A DNA stretch of 64,000 nt from Procambarus clarkii (GCF_040958095.1 NC_091158.1:35798725-35862724), one strand, 5' to 3'. Shown: positions 1 through 13,739, numbered from the stretch's first letter. Notes: generated by a model not told the origin, from the sequence alone. Translations and numbers: made by a program.

Positions 1-177
1 CTTACCTTGCTCTAAATAGTAATCCAGCAACAGGTTGTGTAGGTCATTTTTGTTGGCTTGGTAGGGAACTTCTAGTTGATACTCATGTGCAAGAGTTTGT
101 AATTCAGTCTTCTTGGCGCGACTTAAAGTCCCTATTTCACCTGCTGGATTTGCACGGAAAGCTTGGAGACGAAACAT
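1..177 (-). CDS. Gag-like or SAP-like N-terminal ORF, cut by window edge
   Basis: Reading the minus strand from an ATG at 177, 59 codons stay open to the window edge. The peptide begins MFRLQAFRANPAGEIGTLSR and continues with a Lys/Leu-rich helical stretch ending LLLDYYLEQ. This looks like the short SAP-like helical domain that opens the gag protein of many invertebrate LTR retrotransposons, but I recognise it only by general resemblance. The last bases read AAG followed by GTAAG, which is also a good splice donor, so a host exon cannot be excluded. No partner domain is visible because the rest lies outside the window. The DNA just upstream is AT-rich with no other clear coding signal. Confidence 0.4.
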   Translation of the reverse strand, partial: MFRLQAFRANPAGEIGTLSRAKKTELQTLAHEYQLEVPYQANKNDLHNLLLDYYLEQGK

Positions 178-1763
178 GGTGAAATTAGCAAATAAAGGTA
201 CACGAATATTCAATAGTGAATGTCAGAAACAGGACAACGTGGCAACTGGTACCTATCCTGTGAGATCTTTAACAATTAAAGTTAAGTAAAAGATGTTAAA
301 TGATTAAATTAAATCAAGGGCGCAGGAAATCTTGTACCCGGTACTCATGTAAGAGGATAAGGGCAAGAAAATCCTACTAACAAATGAAACAGAGTTTCGA
401 AAACAAATGAAACAGTTAAATGCCTCAAAAGTAAAATTGGTAGTCCAAGGATGTAGGCATACCTTGCCAAGTCTCTATAGGACATAAAGCAAGTTTTTCC
501 TACTGAATTTAATATGATACTTACAGAATTAACGAACTTTTGTGCTCTGAAAAAGTAAGCTAATTCCCTACCGTTGTATGTATCATCATCTCTGACTGAC
601 GTGTAGGGGTGCGAGGTGTCAACTGGTGACGAGAACTGCTGCTGAGGTCCCAATTCAGCAACTAAAGTTCGAGCTAGAGGAACTATGGCCCTCTTTGTCC
701 TCCTACAGTCAGACTGCAGAAGATTGGGTACTCTTGACCCGGGGCAGACCACAGTACCAGGGTACCAATATGATGATCTGTCAAAAATGAGAAATATCCA
801 AGGGACAAAGATGGTAAACACGAGTAATAACACGGAGGGAGAGATGACCAATTAAGAGTATGACTGAGGCCTACAGTCACCACGTAATCCAAAGTTGTCT
901 CACCTTCACTATATGTTACTCTCGTAATGCACAATACACCGCACCTTATAAAAAATGAAATTGAATATGAAAAATAGTAAAGCTACGTTAACAAAGTTAA
1001 ATACGCTTACCAAAAATTACCACTTGGTACCAGTACCTGAGTGAAGCTCCTAGGACAGGCCCCCATATAATATGTGACGGTAACGCGTTGGTGTTCGGCT
1101 GTTCAAAGCTTAGGGGTATGGCCTCGCCACATAGTATTAAAAAAAAATAGAAAATCTGGAACTTCGTCTGTGGTAAGGTAAGGAGAAGACACACAAAACA
1201 CAAGTAAACTTTAACAATGAAATTTTAATTACGTTAGATAAATAAAACATGAATAAAATGGACAAACAATTTCGTATAATAAAATCAATCAATCAAAATA
1301 ATAAGAATAATTAAATGACACAATGAAAAGTTACGTTAAGACAAAATAACAAGAAGTGCAATATAAAAGTAAATGAAAGGTGCTGGAATATTGGCTTTAA
1401 GCTATCACCTCTCTCAGTATACGTACGCTAAAGCTTACGTCTAGCAGGGAGAAGTGTTAACTGTGAAAGCACGGAATATTCTGAGGACTGAGGTCGTGGC
1501 GGCCCCAGACATCAAGTAGTATGGGGGTGAGTGCAGTTGCAGCCAGACCGGCGACCAATCAGGCGAGGAGCCGGCAGTAAGACAGGTAGTTTGGCGGTTT
1601 GAGTCTGAGCAGGTGTCCCTGGCTGCATACGTTTTGCGCTCTGGCAAACCTTGCTGGTGTTGTTGTCGTTGTTGGACATTTCTTCCATAGTAGTTTTATA
1701 TATATATAACGACGTAATTGTGGAGGGAAGAGCAGGCTCAATCTCTTGAAGGAGATTATCGTC

Positions 1764-1766
<3 letters not shown>
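178..1766. other. No confident gene; possible leader or intron sequence
   Basis: About 1.6 kb with only short open frames. On the minus strand 777-525 is bounded by an acceptor-like TTTTTGACAG and a donor-like GTAAGTATC and stays open in one frame, so it could be an exon; the peptide matches nothing I know. The segment may instead be the 5' leader of the element that begins at 177. Neither reading is well supported. Confidence 0.2.

Positions 1767-1817
<51 letters not shown>
1767..1817. repeat. (TA)n microsatellite, left cap of the inverted array
   Basis: An uninterrupted alternating TA run that joins directly to the first 253-bp repeat unit. Confidence 0.95.
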
Positions 1818-1821
<4 letters not shown>

Positions 1822-2820
1822 AACAAGCCTGAATGGTCCCCAGGACTATATACAACTGAAAACTCACACCCCAGAAGTGACTCGAACCCATACTCCCACA
1901 ACTGGTATGTACAGGGACGCCTTAATCCGCTTGACCATCACGACCGGACAATAAGGAAGTGATAGCCGAGGCTATTTGAACCACTTCCCCGCCGGCACTC
2001 GGATGGTAATCTTGGGCATAGCATTTTATCAAATCACCTCATTCTTTGGGGCACACGTGAGGAACACAAATGCAAACAAGCCTGAATGGTCCCCAGGACT
2101 ATATACAACTGAAAACTCACACCCCAGAAGTGACTCGAACCCATACTCCCACAACTGGTATGTACAGGGACGCCTTAATCCGCTTGACCATCACGACCGG
2201 ACAATAAGGAAGTGATAGCCGAGGCTATTTGAACCACTTCCCCGCCGGCACTCGGATGGTAATCTTGGGCATAGCATTTTATCAAATCACCTCATTCTTT
2301 GGGGCACACGTGAGGAACACAAATGCAAACAAGCCTGAATGGTCCCCAGGACTATATACAACTGAAAACTCACACCCCAGAAGTGACTCGAACCCATACT
2401 CCCACAACTGGTATGTACAGGGACGCCTTAATCCGCTTGACCATCACGACCGGACAATAAGGAAGTGATAGCCGAGGCTATTTGAACCACTTCCCCGCCG
2501 GCACTCGGATGGTAATCTTGGGCATAGCATTTTATCAAATCACCTCATTCTTTGGGGCACACGTGAGGAACACAAATGCAAACAAGCCTGAATGGTCCCC
2601 AGGACTATATACAACTGAAAACTCACACCCCAGAAGTGACTCGAACCCATACTCCCACAACTGGTATGTACAGGGACGCCTTAATCCGCTTGACCATCAC
2701 GACCGGACAATAAGGAAGTGATAGCCGAGGCTATTTGAACCACTTCCCCGCCGGCACTCGGATGGTAATCTTGGGCATAGCATTTTATCAAATCACCTCA
2801 TTCTTTGGGGCACACGTGAG
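1818..2820 (-). repeat. 253-bp tRNA-Leu-like tandem repeat, left arm (3.96 units)
   Basis: Four tandem units start at 1818, 2071, 2324 and 2577, exactly 253 bp apart and essentially identical. The tRNA-like strand is the minus strand here. Each unit contains an A-box-like TGGTCAAGCGG and, 39 bp later, a B-box-like GGTTCGAGTCA. That spacing fits a type II tRNA (Leu/Ser). No acceptor stem pairs, so this is a tRNA-derived SINE or satellite rather than a tRNA gene. The arm ends abruptly after CACGTGAG, where the repeat flips orientation. Confidence 0.9.
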
Positions 2821-4802
<1,982 letters not shown>

Positions 4803-4946
4803 GGGTATCACCTCTGGTGCAATTATAGGAACCCACAGCCTCAGAGAAGGGAACACAGAGCATTCAGAGAATAACTTGCCATTTAACTCTGAATACGTAT
4901 GAGTGTTTGCTTCTCCTACCACCCCCCCCTTTTTTATGGTGTACAC

Positions 4947-4952
4947 TTTATT
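4947..4952 (-). promoter_or_regulatory. Polyadenylation signal AATAAA of the 4930-8050 element
   Basis: AATAAA on the minus strand lies about 80 bp past the stop codon and 12 bp before a run of six A, consistent with the 3' end of the element's transcript. Confidence 0.6.
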
Positions 4953-5029
4953 ATGCAAGGTATTACAGTCACATATCTGATTTTATACAAAAAATGTACA
5001 TTAAGAGGACACAAGAAAAAGTTCGCTTC

Positions 5030-8000
5030 CTAGAGGCTGTAGATTTCCTCGAACTCCTCCAACGCCGAGCAGGAACCGAGGATGCAGCGAGCATTCCCCC
5101 TCTGGATCGCGACACTGAGCCGCTGAAACAGAAAACTTGCCGCTCTAGGGTCTCTTGTAGTGTCAATGAGCTTGGAACCAAGATCCTTAAGAAACCTTCT
5201 TGCACTCTCTCCCCATGGGCCTAGGATCTCAAACCCTATTGGAACGAAGTTGTACTTATTATCTAATTGACTGTACTTGACTGACTTGTTTTTCTCTGTG
5301 TGTCGCTGCGGCTCCTGCTTGGCCGGCAGAGAGGTTGATGTATGTAGTTGCCAGGGTGGATACGCAAGTATAGTCCTATGCCAACTGTTTGCCACCCTTC
5401 CATGGGCGCAGTGTGATTCTGTCTGGTCGGCCGGCAAAGCTAACAGAGTCACGGTTCAGTAGGTTGCGGGGCTCTCTCTCCGCTGGACACTGAGCAGAAG
5501 CAAGGCTTCTTTTAATGATGTCATTGACTTCGTCGTGTCTAGTGTGCCAACCACCAGATTTTCCACAGTGCAGGCCATGCAATCCATATTCATCAGCATC
5601 TGCCTTGCCGCAAATACACCTATGAACAGTGTGGATAGGGGCACCAAGGCGGAGAACGGCTGCAATACGGAGCTCCTGCGGATCAAGACGTGTGCCTGTC
5701 GCAGACATAGGGCCTGCCAAAAGAAAGTCCCCTGCATGGGGAGCCTGCACAGCTGTGAGGCGTACACGATCACTAGGGGTTGTTGCTGCCTCCAGGAAAG
5801 CTGTGCAATGGGGCTGTCCCAACTGGATTGTTTCTTGGTTTTCGGCATGGCTGGTCTGAGTGCTGGGTCTGCCATTGTACCCAATTTCGTGTCGCATTCT
5901 GTGTAGTGGGGGTCCTGTAGCCCCGCTACATCACTCAGGTGGTCACGTAGAATTTCCTTAACCAGGTCATCTGATGCTGAGGAGGAAGACAGGAAGGCTG
6001 GGACAGCAATTTGGGTAGCGGTGCGGACACCGAAGCCACCGAGCCTGACAGGAAGAGTGGCTTGTTTCCACTGGCATTCGTTGAGGGAGAGGTTAACAAC
6101 TTTTTCCAGCATGGTCTTCAGTAAGAGGTCATACTCTTCAAGCTTTCGTTTGTCGTAAGATGGGGCGCACCTCAGAAAGTAGGTTAGCCTCGGAAGGGAT
6201 AGGCATTTGGTGAAGAGTTATAAAGCATCGTGGGCATCGATGTCACGTATTCTGTCCTCCATCCTCCTAAGGTCTGCGATTTTCTTGTCAAGGATCTCCT
6301 CAATGGCGTTAGACCCGAGGGGGGCTCCAAGGACGGTGTTGTTCTCGGCCCTAATGACATGGGCTCCAGGCAAGGCAGACCTTATTCTAGCTACGATGTC
6401 TGGGTTGGAGGAGACTACTTCACACTTGGAAGGGTTCAGGAAGACACCCAGACTTACTTCTTGCTCCCTTATTTTCCTGATATCTGCCAAGAGGTGGTCC
6501 ACGGTGCCAGCTATAGTGCTATCATCCAAAAACCAGGTGTTGAACTCGCTGGACAAGCTTTCGGTGATTTCTTTTAAGACTAAGCAGAAAAGAAGGGGAG
6601 CAAGAGGATCACCTTCCTGAACACCTTCACATGATCTGATTTCATATTCACCAAAGAGCAGTTTTGACTCACCACTGTAGCACGATAGTATGAACGGGTA
6701 GAGGGGCCGGAAATGACGATGTACAACACAAAGTACTGCATCTCTTCTGACCATGTTGAAGGCATTCTTAAAGTCTAGTTTGAGCAGGGCCTTTTCATCA
6801 GAAATGTTGGTGATGTATGCTCGTGCTGCATGGGCAGCCGCTTCACAGCCTTGGGGGATTCCAAATCCTAGCTGGATTGGTTTCAGCAATTCAGCCGCTT
6901 GCTGGCTGACAACCGTCGTAGCGGCCTTGGCAATCAGGCGTCGGAGAGTGTTGTCAACAGCGATTGGCCTGATTCCTTCGTCCTTCTTTTTGAGAGCACA
7001 AAGGGAGGCACCAAAAAAGAGAGGCCTGATGACCTCAGGTATCTCACCAGCCAGGCACATGTTGACGAACCTTGTGAGTTCCATAAGAAGATCTTGTGTA
7101 GCATCACCAACCGCAGGATTTAACATTTGCTTGATGTGTTGAGGTTTTAACCCTGTAAAGTCGCCTGCTGACACAGGGGAAAAAGTAAGGGCTGCTTTGT
7201 AGACCTCAGATTCACCAACAGTTAATGGGTCCGAAGTGATGTTGGCTGGTGGCGGAACGATGTTGTCGCCTTGAGGGGCTCTGGGTGGGTGCTTGCTTTG
7301 CAGGGCCCATGCCGTGGCTGAGTTTCGAGGAGCAATTTTCTCGTCACTGGTGAGGACTCTAATAGCACTTGCGGTATTTCCCTCTTCAATTTTCTTGGTG
7401 ATTTGTGCTCTTATTTTGTACGTTTCCGTTATGTTGTTGTTGCCATTTCTGCGGTGAGTGTGTTTTGCTCGAAGAGGCAGGTGAACTAGGTTATCTCTCC
7501 TTGGGTATTCAATTATCGCCCTCAGGACCGAGGATGCAAGTGATTTGTCCCTCCTTGGAGGGACGGTGAGGCATACATTGCCAAACAAAAGGACATTATG
7601 CCACGCTTGAATATTTTCCGGAGCATCATTGACCCTTTTCAGAAGATTACAGAGTTTGGCTGCTGCATTTGGGCAGGCTGCTTTTGGGATGTGTGGTAAT
7701 GTTCTAGCAGACGTCGCTATGATCGCTTGGGTGAGGTTTTCAGAAGAGATTAGGTTAATGGGAATCTCTTCTCTAACTGTCAATGGCAGCTGGCCATTGC
7801 TTCCCTTTGGAAGCTGGTGGGAACCACTGCATCTTACCTCGTTGACGGTGTGAAAGCGGATGACACCACCGTTGGAGTTTATGGCGGTGTTTTTGTTGCA
7901 TACTCGGCAAAAACCTCTATTAGGAGTAGCTGTTGGCACCTCAAGGCTTGTGAAGTCCTGCCCGACCGCTGGGACCCCTTCCATTTCAACTCGGTTGGGA

Positions 8001-8050
8001 GAGTTAAACTGTGAATTGTTCTGTAGAGGGGGGCAAACACATTTGGTCAT
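5030..8050 (-). pseudogene. Reverse transcriptase with nuclease-like C-terminus, broken
   Basis: The ATG at 8050 opens a protein whose N-terminus has a zinc-finger-like CRVCNK...H...C block. The RT follows, with FFGASLCALKKKDEGIRPIA, LLKLDFKNAFNMVRRD, GVQEGDPLAPLLF and a catalytic FLDD in place of the usual F/YADD. The C-terminus carries RPDRITLRPWKGG followed by LGPWG and FLFQRLSVAIQRGNA, a PD-type nuclease-like signature in related elements. Breaks: an in-frame TAA at 6218-6220 (the same frame continues beyond it), a frameshift near 5815, a TAG near 5376 where relatives have Trp, and a frameshift near 5280. The protein is therefore not made intact. The family resemblance is from memory; the domain order is directly visible. 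Confidence 0.8.
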
Positions 8051-8065
8051 GGCCAAGACACTACC

Positions 8066-8425
8066 AGCAACTGGGTGTGGAGGCATCAACTGGGTGTGGA
8101 GCCAGCAACTGGGTGTGGACCCAGCAACTGGGTGTGGAGGCATCAACTGGGTGTGGAGGCATCAACTGGGTGTGGAGGCATCAGCTGGGTGTGGAGCCAG
8201 CAGCTGGGTGTGGAGCCAGCAACTGGGTGTGGAGCCAGCATCTGGGTGTGGAGGCATCAACTGGGTGTGGAGCCAGCAACTGGGTGTAGAGCCAGAAAAT
8301 GGGTGTGGAGCAAGCAACTGGGTGTGGAACCAGCAGCTGGGTGTGGAGCCAGCAACTAGGTGTGGAGGCATCAACTGGGTGTAGAGTCCGCAACTTGGTG
8401 TGAAGGCCGCGGCTGGGTGTGGAGG
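8066..8425. repeat. 19-bp minisatellite (AACTGGGTGTGGAGCCAGC type)
   Basis: About 18 tandem units of 19 bp. The unit carries two alternating 3' variants, GAGGCATC and GAGCCAGC. Because 19 is not a multiple of 3, all frames stay open across it and mimic coding sequence. It abuts the 5' end of the RT element that starts at 8050. Confidence 0.95.
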
Positions 8426-8450
8426 ACGGTGGGGCGAGGGTCAGCTCAGG

Positions 8451-8664
8451 TAATATCTTCAGCCATGTGCGATTTATACTTCTACCATAACTCTGTTGGA
8501 GATGAAGGAGAGCCGGAGGTCAATATGATTGCAAACAATGCACGAATTTGATTTGAATGTGACGTGTTGGGCGCGTCATTAATGCATACATCCCAGTGTC
8601 GGTCGTTCTCCAATAAATTCAGAGTTATGGTAGAAATATAAATTGCACATGGCTGAAGATATTA
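8451..8664. mobile_element. Foldback or MITE-like element with ~50-bp inverted arms
   Basis: TAATATCTTCAGCCATGTGC at 8451-8470 is repeated in inverse at the right end (to 8664). The pairing extends about 50 bp per arm through a block reading CTACCATAACTCTG, around a ~105-bp loop. There is no coding capacity and no clear target duplication. It separates the 19-bp minisatellite from the Helitron relic. Confidence 0.65.
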
Positions 8665-8689
8665 TCCCTAGAATACGAAGAAAAATTCA

Positions 8690-9672
8690 AATATGACCAT
8701 GGATTTCACAGCAGAAATCTACAACGAAGCGTTTTGATAATGATTGAAGATTTGTGCTTAGAAATCGCGAACAAATTTCTAAATCAATTGGCAATGCCAT
8801 GACCGAATCGATCTGCTGCTGCTTCGTTGGATGTAGAATTGCGTCGTGAACAAAATTAAAACACTAGTGATCTAATGCTCGAACGAAAAGGCATTTACAA
8901 TCATATAATTCAAATTGCCAATAACGGGTTTGGAGAAATCTTCTTAGATGCGCCAGGAGAAACTGTAAATCCTTCCTAATTAGATTGATTCTGGCAGCAT
9001 TTAGATCCCAAAATGGCATAACCTTAGCTCTTGAGTCGTCCGGAATAGCTGCGACATTGTTACCAGGTGGAAATGTAACTGCCACTTTAGCTTAGAAATT
9101 GCCATTGAACATGCAAATCATTGAAACTCCCACGTGCAACATTTCGAAAGCATCCGGCATGGGAAAAGTATTGCAGAAATGTAAACTTATTGTTTGGGAT
9201 GAATGCCCAATTACCCACAAAAAACCGCTCGAGGCTCTTGATCGATCAGTGCAAGATTTGCGTGGAAACATCAGACCATTTGGGAAATTGCTTGCAGGAG
9301 ATTTCAGGCAAACCTTACCTGAAGTTCCTACATCGATACCAGCAAACGAAATAAATGCTAGCCTAAAATACTCTTCTTTGTGGCGCCACGTAAAGACGTT
9401 AAAATTAACTACAAATATGCGTGTCGAGCTGCAAAACGAGGCATCAGCTAAGATATTCTCACATCAATTTCTGGAATTTGGGAACGGAAACGTGCCGGTT
9501 GATCTGACCTCAGGACGAATTTCATTGCCTCATCACTTCTTCAATTTAGTGAAGTCAAAAGAAGAATTTGTTGAAAAAGTATTTCCCAATATTCAAACCA
9601 ATTATATGAATCACGATTGGCTGAATGAACGACCTCTTCTTACGGCCAAGAACAAAGACGTCTACGAATGGG
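8690..9672 (+). pseudogene. Helitron PIF1-like helicase relic
   Basis: From about 8736 the plus strand reads LIMIEDLCLEIANK, then NRSAAASLDVELRREQN with stops between, then a damaged Walker A region (LDAPG followed by a frameshift where GGTGKT is expected near 8955). After 9099 a frame of nearly 200 codons is open: ETPTCNISKASGMGK, KLIVWDECPITHKKPLEALD (Walker B-type DE), LLAGDFRQTLPEVP, LWRHVKTLKLTTNMRV and NYMNHDWLNERPLL. This is the C-terminal PIF1-like superfamily 1B helicase of animal Helitrons, which unwinds DNA for rolling-circle transposition. The Rep nuclease domain and the rest of the helicase are absent and the ATP site is destroyed, so this is a dead fragment. It ends against the CR1-like LINE. 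Confidence 0.88.
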
Positions 9673-9745
9673 TCAGTCAGGTGCAGTCACAGTGAGAGGT
9701 TGTGTTAGCTGGAGCTCCGATTCTAATAACATTATTATTGCAATA

Positions 9746-10655
9746 ATGGAAGGATTAGTGAAGGATTTGGTGAGTCTGGTTGGAGCTCTGAGAGCAGAGA
9801 TGGATTCCCTGTGGGAGGAGGTACGACGGCTGAGACTTCGGGAGGAAACGAAGGAGGAGGCCAGTGTTGACGGGACCTCATTAAGAAGGACTGATGGGAC
9901 CAGTATTAAGAAGTCCTCGTCTTGGCAAGTTGTGAAAGACAGGGGTCTTAAGAAGACCTTGGCAAAACCGACAACTAATAGCCTACAACTAAGGACTTTT
10001 AACGCATTTGACGTATTAGAAGACGAGCGCTGTGTTGAACCTGTTGTTCAACGTGGTGGCAAAGACAAAGAAACGAGGAGCATTGAAGCGCAGGTCCCTC
10101 AAACGGCTCGAAAGGAAAAGGGAGAATCGAAGCGAATTTTGGTTGTGGGAGATTCCCAGGTGAGGTATTTAGACAGAACGTTTTGTGCCAGAGATAGGGG
10201 GAACAGATTAAGGGTTTGCTATCCGGGAGCTGGAATTGGTGATATTGTTGGAAACATGAATGAATATTATGACGGGAAATGGAAACAAACCCATTATTTG
10301 TATTAGTGCAGGGGGTAATGATGTTGGACGAGTTAGGAGTGAGGAACTAATACAGAGATTCAGGACAGCCATTGAATTAGTAAGGAGCAAGGGAGGAATC
10401 CCGATCATATGTGGCATTCTTCCAAGAAAGGGAGTGGGAAATGAATGGATGTCAAGGGCACTTGGTGTCAATTGCCGGCTGGAAAGATATTACAAATCAA
10501 ATGCAATATCTTTCACAGACAACTGGGAACACTTCTATGGAAGAAATGAAGTGTATGCTCGTGATGGGGTGCATCTATTGAGAGCTGGGGTTGTTGCTGT
10601 TGCGAACTCATTGGAAGAAGTGGTTAGAGGTGTTTGTTTGGGTTTAAACTGTTAG
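9746..10655 (+). pseudogene. LINE ORF1 with SGNH-hydrolase (esterase) domain, one frameshift
   Basis: The ATG at 9746 starts an N-terminal stretch with a leucine-rich, probably coiled-coil segment (MEGLVKDLVSLVGALRAEMD). A basic linker follows, then an SGNH-type hydrolase: block I with the nucleophile in VVGDSQVRYLDR, an oxyanion-type SAGGNDVGR, and the late Asp/His pair in DGVHLLRAG. CR1-group ORF1 proteins of this type bind nucleic acid or lipid and assist the LINE particle. The reading frame shifts near 10275 between GNMNE and NGNKPIICIS, so the present copy would give a truncated protein. The stop is at 10653-10655, 11 bp before the next ATG of ORF2. Confidence 0.85.
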
Positions 10656-10666
10656 TAGATAGAAGT

Positions 10667-13615
10667 ATGGGAATTGATTTGGAGGAAGGAGATAATAAAA
10701 GTATGTGTTTGTGGGAGAAAGGAATTGGCAAAATGATCAGGGAAAGAGAAGGGCCTCAAAATAACAATTCACTTAGGGTATATTACACTAACAGTAGAAG
10801 TCTAAGAAATAAAATTAACGAATTAAATGCTCTTGTCTGCACAGAAAAAATAGATATTATTGCACTTACCGAAACGTGGATGAATGTAGAAAATAGAGAA
10901 CTATTAGCTGAATATCAAATAAATGGATTTAAACTATTTCACACAGATAGATATATTAGACGAGGAGGAGGAGTAGCCATATATGTTAGGGACAATTTGA
11001 AATGTAGTCTCAAAGAGGGAATCAAAACTGAGCCACACACAGAAACTATTTGGATAGAATTATACGAAAAAGCAAATATTATAATAGGAGTTATATATAG
11101 GCCACCAAATTTAGACAGAATGGAAGCAAAGCGTCTATGGGATGAAATATCTAGGGCATCTAGATCTAACAGTATTTACGTCATGGGTGACTTTAATTTT
11201 AGTGGAATAAACTGGTTGAACAAAACAGGGAATAGTGAAGCAGAAGATTTTCTAGAATTAATTGACGATTGCTTTCTTACGCAACACATTAAGGAACCAA
11301 CACGGGAAACTAATATTTTAGATTTAGTGTTAACTAACAGGGAAACACAAATTAATGACATCGAAATTGGGAGTAAGCTAGGGAACAGTGATCACAAAGA
11401 AATCAGATTTAGCATAGAATGGAATAGACCTGTAGGAGAAAATTCTGTTAAAGTGCCAGATTTTCGAAAAGCTGATTTTAATAGCCTAAGAAATTTTTTG
11501 GGTCAAATTGATTGGAAAGTCTTGGGTATGGGGTGAGGGCCGGTCTTGGAGCGAGACATGAACCCAGCGATAAGTGACGTAAATGGGGATTTCGATGTGG
11601 ATTCAATATATAACTTATTTAAGAATATTCTAAACAAAGCACAGGAACGTAGTATACCATACAAATTGAATAGATCGAATACTAATGACCCAAAGTGGAT
11701 AACAAAGAATTTGAAGAACCTTATAGGTAAAAAGAGAGCTTGGTACAAAAGGATTAAAAATGGGGAGGTCACTTTAGAACAGGAATTCGTACAACTGGTT
11801 AGAAATGTTAAAAAAGAGATAAGGAAAGTAAAAAGAAACTATGAAGTTCGCATAGCAGGGCAAGCAAAGACAAATCCTAAAGGGTTTTTTCAGTTATATC
11901 GTACTAAGACTAGGGAAAGGATAGGTCCATTAAAAACTGAGACAGGTCAAATAACAGATAGTGATGAAGAGATGAGTAGTATTTTTAATAAATATTTTGT
12001 ATCTGTATTTACTAAAGAGGAACTTAACAATATGCCTTCAGCCGAACAAGTCTATGTGGGTGGGGACGAGGACAGGTTGACGAGTTTAGCAGTTACCAGG
12101 GAGGATGTTCTTAAACATCCTTAAAGGGAGGATGTTGTAAAACTCAAACCAAATAAATCCCCAGGGCCGGATGAAGTGTTTGCCAGGGTGCTTAAAGAAT
12201 GCAAAGAGGAGCTTTGTGACCCACTGTCAACCATATTTAATAAATCAATAGAGTCAGGCAGAGTGCCAGAGTTTTGGAAAGTTGCTAATGTGATACCAGT
12301 TTTTAAGAAAGGAGATACATCACTAGCGTCTAACTATCGACCAATTAGCCTAACGTCTATTGTGGGAAAGTTACTCGAATCTATAATAGCAAATAAAATT
12401 TGTCTTCATCTTGAAAAACATAAATTAATAATTGAGTCGCAACATGGTTTTATAAATGGCCGTTCATGTTTAACAAATTTGTTATCATTTTATTCTAGCA
12501 TTGTTGAGGCAGTTGATAGTGGTAAGGATTGCGATGTTGTGTACCTTGACTTTAGCAAAGCTTTTGATACAGTGCCACATGAAAGACTGATTAAAAAGAT
12601 AGAGTCTCATGGTATTGGCGGTGCTATATTAAGCTGGATTAGGGCATGGCAATACCAAAGGAAACAGAGAGTTAGTATAAATGGAGTCAAGTCAGAGTGG
12701 GAAAATGTTGTAAGTGGGGTGCCTCAGGGCTCTGTCCTGGGACCTCTGTTGTTTATAATATATATAAATGATTTAGATTCAGGTTTGAGTAGCAACATTT
12801 CCAAATTTGCCGATGATACGAAAATCGGTAAGGAAATAAATTCAGAGGAGGACTCACTATCACTTTAAGTTGATCTAGATAGGGTTTTGAAATGGTCGAA
12901 GGATTGGCAGATGCAGTTTAATGCTGATAAATGTAAAGTTCTGAGGTTAGGTAATGATGATAGGGTTACAAGATACGAGCTAGATGGTGTTGAGATTGCG
13001 AAGTCGAATTGCGAAAGGGATCTGGGAGTTATGATTAGTAAGAATTTAAAACAAAAGAATCATTGCTTAAATGTCCGTAATAAGGCAAATCGGACACTTG
13101 GATTTATTAATCGCAGCGTTAGTAACAAGACACCTGGTGTGGTTCTCAAGCTATATCTTGCTCTAGTTAGGCCCCATTTAGATTATGCAGTTCAGTTTTG
13201 GTCGCCATATTATAGAATGGATATAAATTCACTTGAACGTGTCCAGCATAGGATGACTAAGTTAATTCCCCAAATTATAAATCTTTCATATGAAGAAAGA
13301 TTAACAAAGCTTAAGTTGCATTCACTGGAAAGGCAAAGAATTAGGGGTGACATGATAGAGGTTTACAAGTGGGTGAATGGACATAACAAAGGGGATATTA
13401 ATAAGGTATTAAAAGTATCAACACAAGACAGAACACGAAACAATGGGTATAAATTGGATAAGTTTAGATTTAGGAAAGACTTGGGTAAATACTGGTTCAG
13501 TAACAGGGGTGTTGATTTGTGGAACCAATTGCCACATAACATTGTGGAGGTGGGGTCCCTCGATTGTTTCAAGCATGGGTTGGACATGTATATGAGTGGG
13601 TTTGGGTGGTTATAA
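10667..13615 (+). pseudogene. LINE ORF2: APE endonuclease and reverse transcriptase, three nonsense codons
   Basis: A single frame runs from the ATG at 10667 to the TAA at 13613-13615, interrupted by TGA 11534-11536, TAA 12122-12124 and TAA 12866-12868. The endonuclease shows ALTETWMN, VMGDFNFSGINW and NSDHKEI. The RT shows KSPGPDEV, NYRPISLTSIVGKLLE, YLDFSKAFDTVPH, GVPQGSVLGPLLF and the catalytic FADDTKI. The C-terminal thumb ends WNQLPHNIVEVGSLDCF. The first stop follows VLGMG. The second sits in a small local duplication of GGGAGGATGTT. The third is a CAA-to-TAA change inside LQVDLDRV. It would nick the target and copy its own RNA if repaired by evolution, but cannot do so now. Confidence 0.93.
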
Positions 13616-13739
13616 ATAGGAGCTGCCTCGTATGGGCCAACAGGCCTTCTGCAGTTGCCTTTGTTCGTATGTTCTTATGTTCTTAACGTCTACAATATTA
13701 TTCAGTCTAACATCCCAACCCATTCTCACACAAGACAGC

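Larger units (their letters stand above)
4930..8050 (-). mobile_element. Non-LTR-type retroelement with C-terminal nuclease-like domain, decayed
   Basis: The body spans a 3' end with AATAAA at 4952-4947 and a short A-run at 4935-4930, the broken ORF at 5030-8050, and a 5' side that meets a 19-bp minisatellite. The protein order (N-terminal zinc finger, RT, C-terminal PD-type nuclease-like block) matches RT elements of cnidarians, lancelets and molluscs that I recall. R2/NeSL/Hero-like elements with a restriction-like nuclease are the closest named group, but the assignment is uncertain. No target-site duplication was identified. Confidence 0.7.
9673..13685 (+). mobile_element. CR1-like LINE, nearly full length
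   Basis: About 4.0 kb with a short 5' UTR, esterase-type ORF1, EN-RT ORF2, and a 3' end of overlapping 8-bp repeats (GTATGTTCTTATGTTCTTA, 13667-13685). Short tandem 3' repeats in place of poly(A) are typical of CR1-group LINEs. It inserted at or within the Helitron relic. Damage is light (one frameshift and three stops), so the copy is relatively young. Confidence 0.9.

Noticed and set aside
345..851. A 168-codon minus-strand frame as a membrane protein gene
   Set aside because: Hydrophobic stretches come from AT-rich sequence. Only 525-777 has any exon-like signal, and that is weak.
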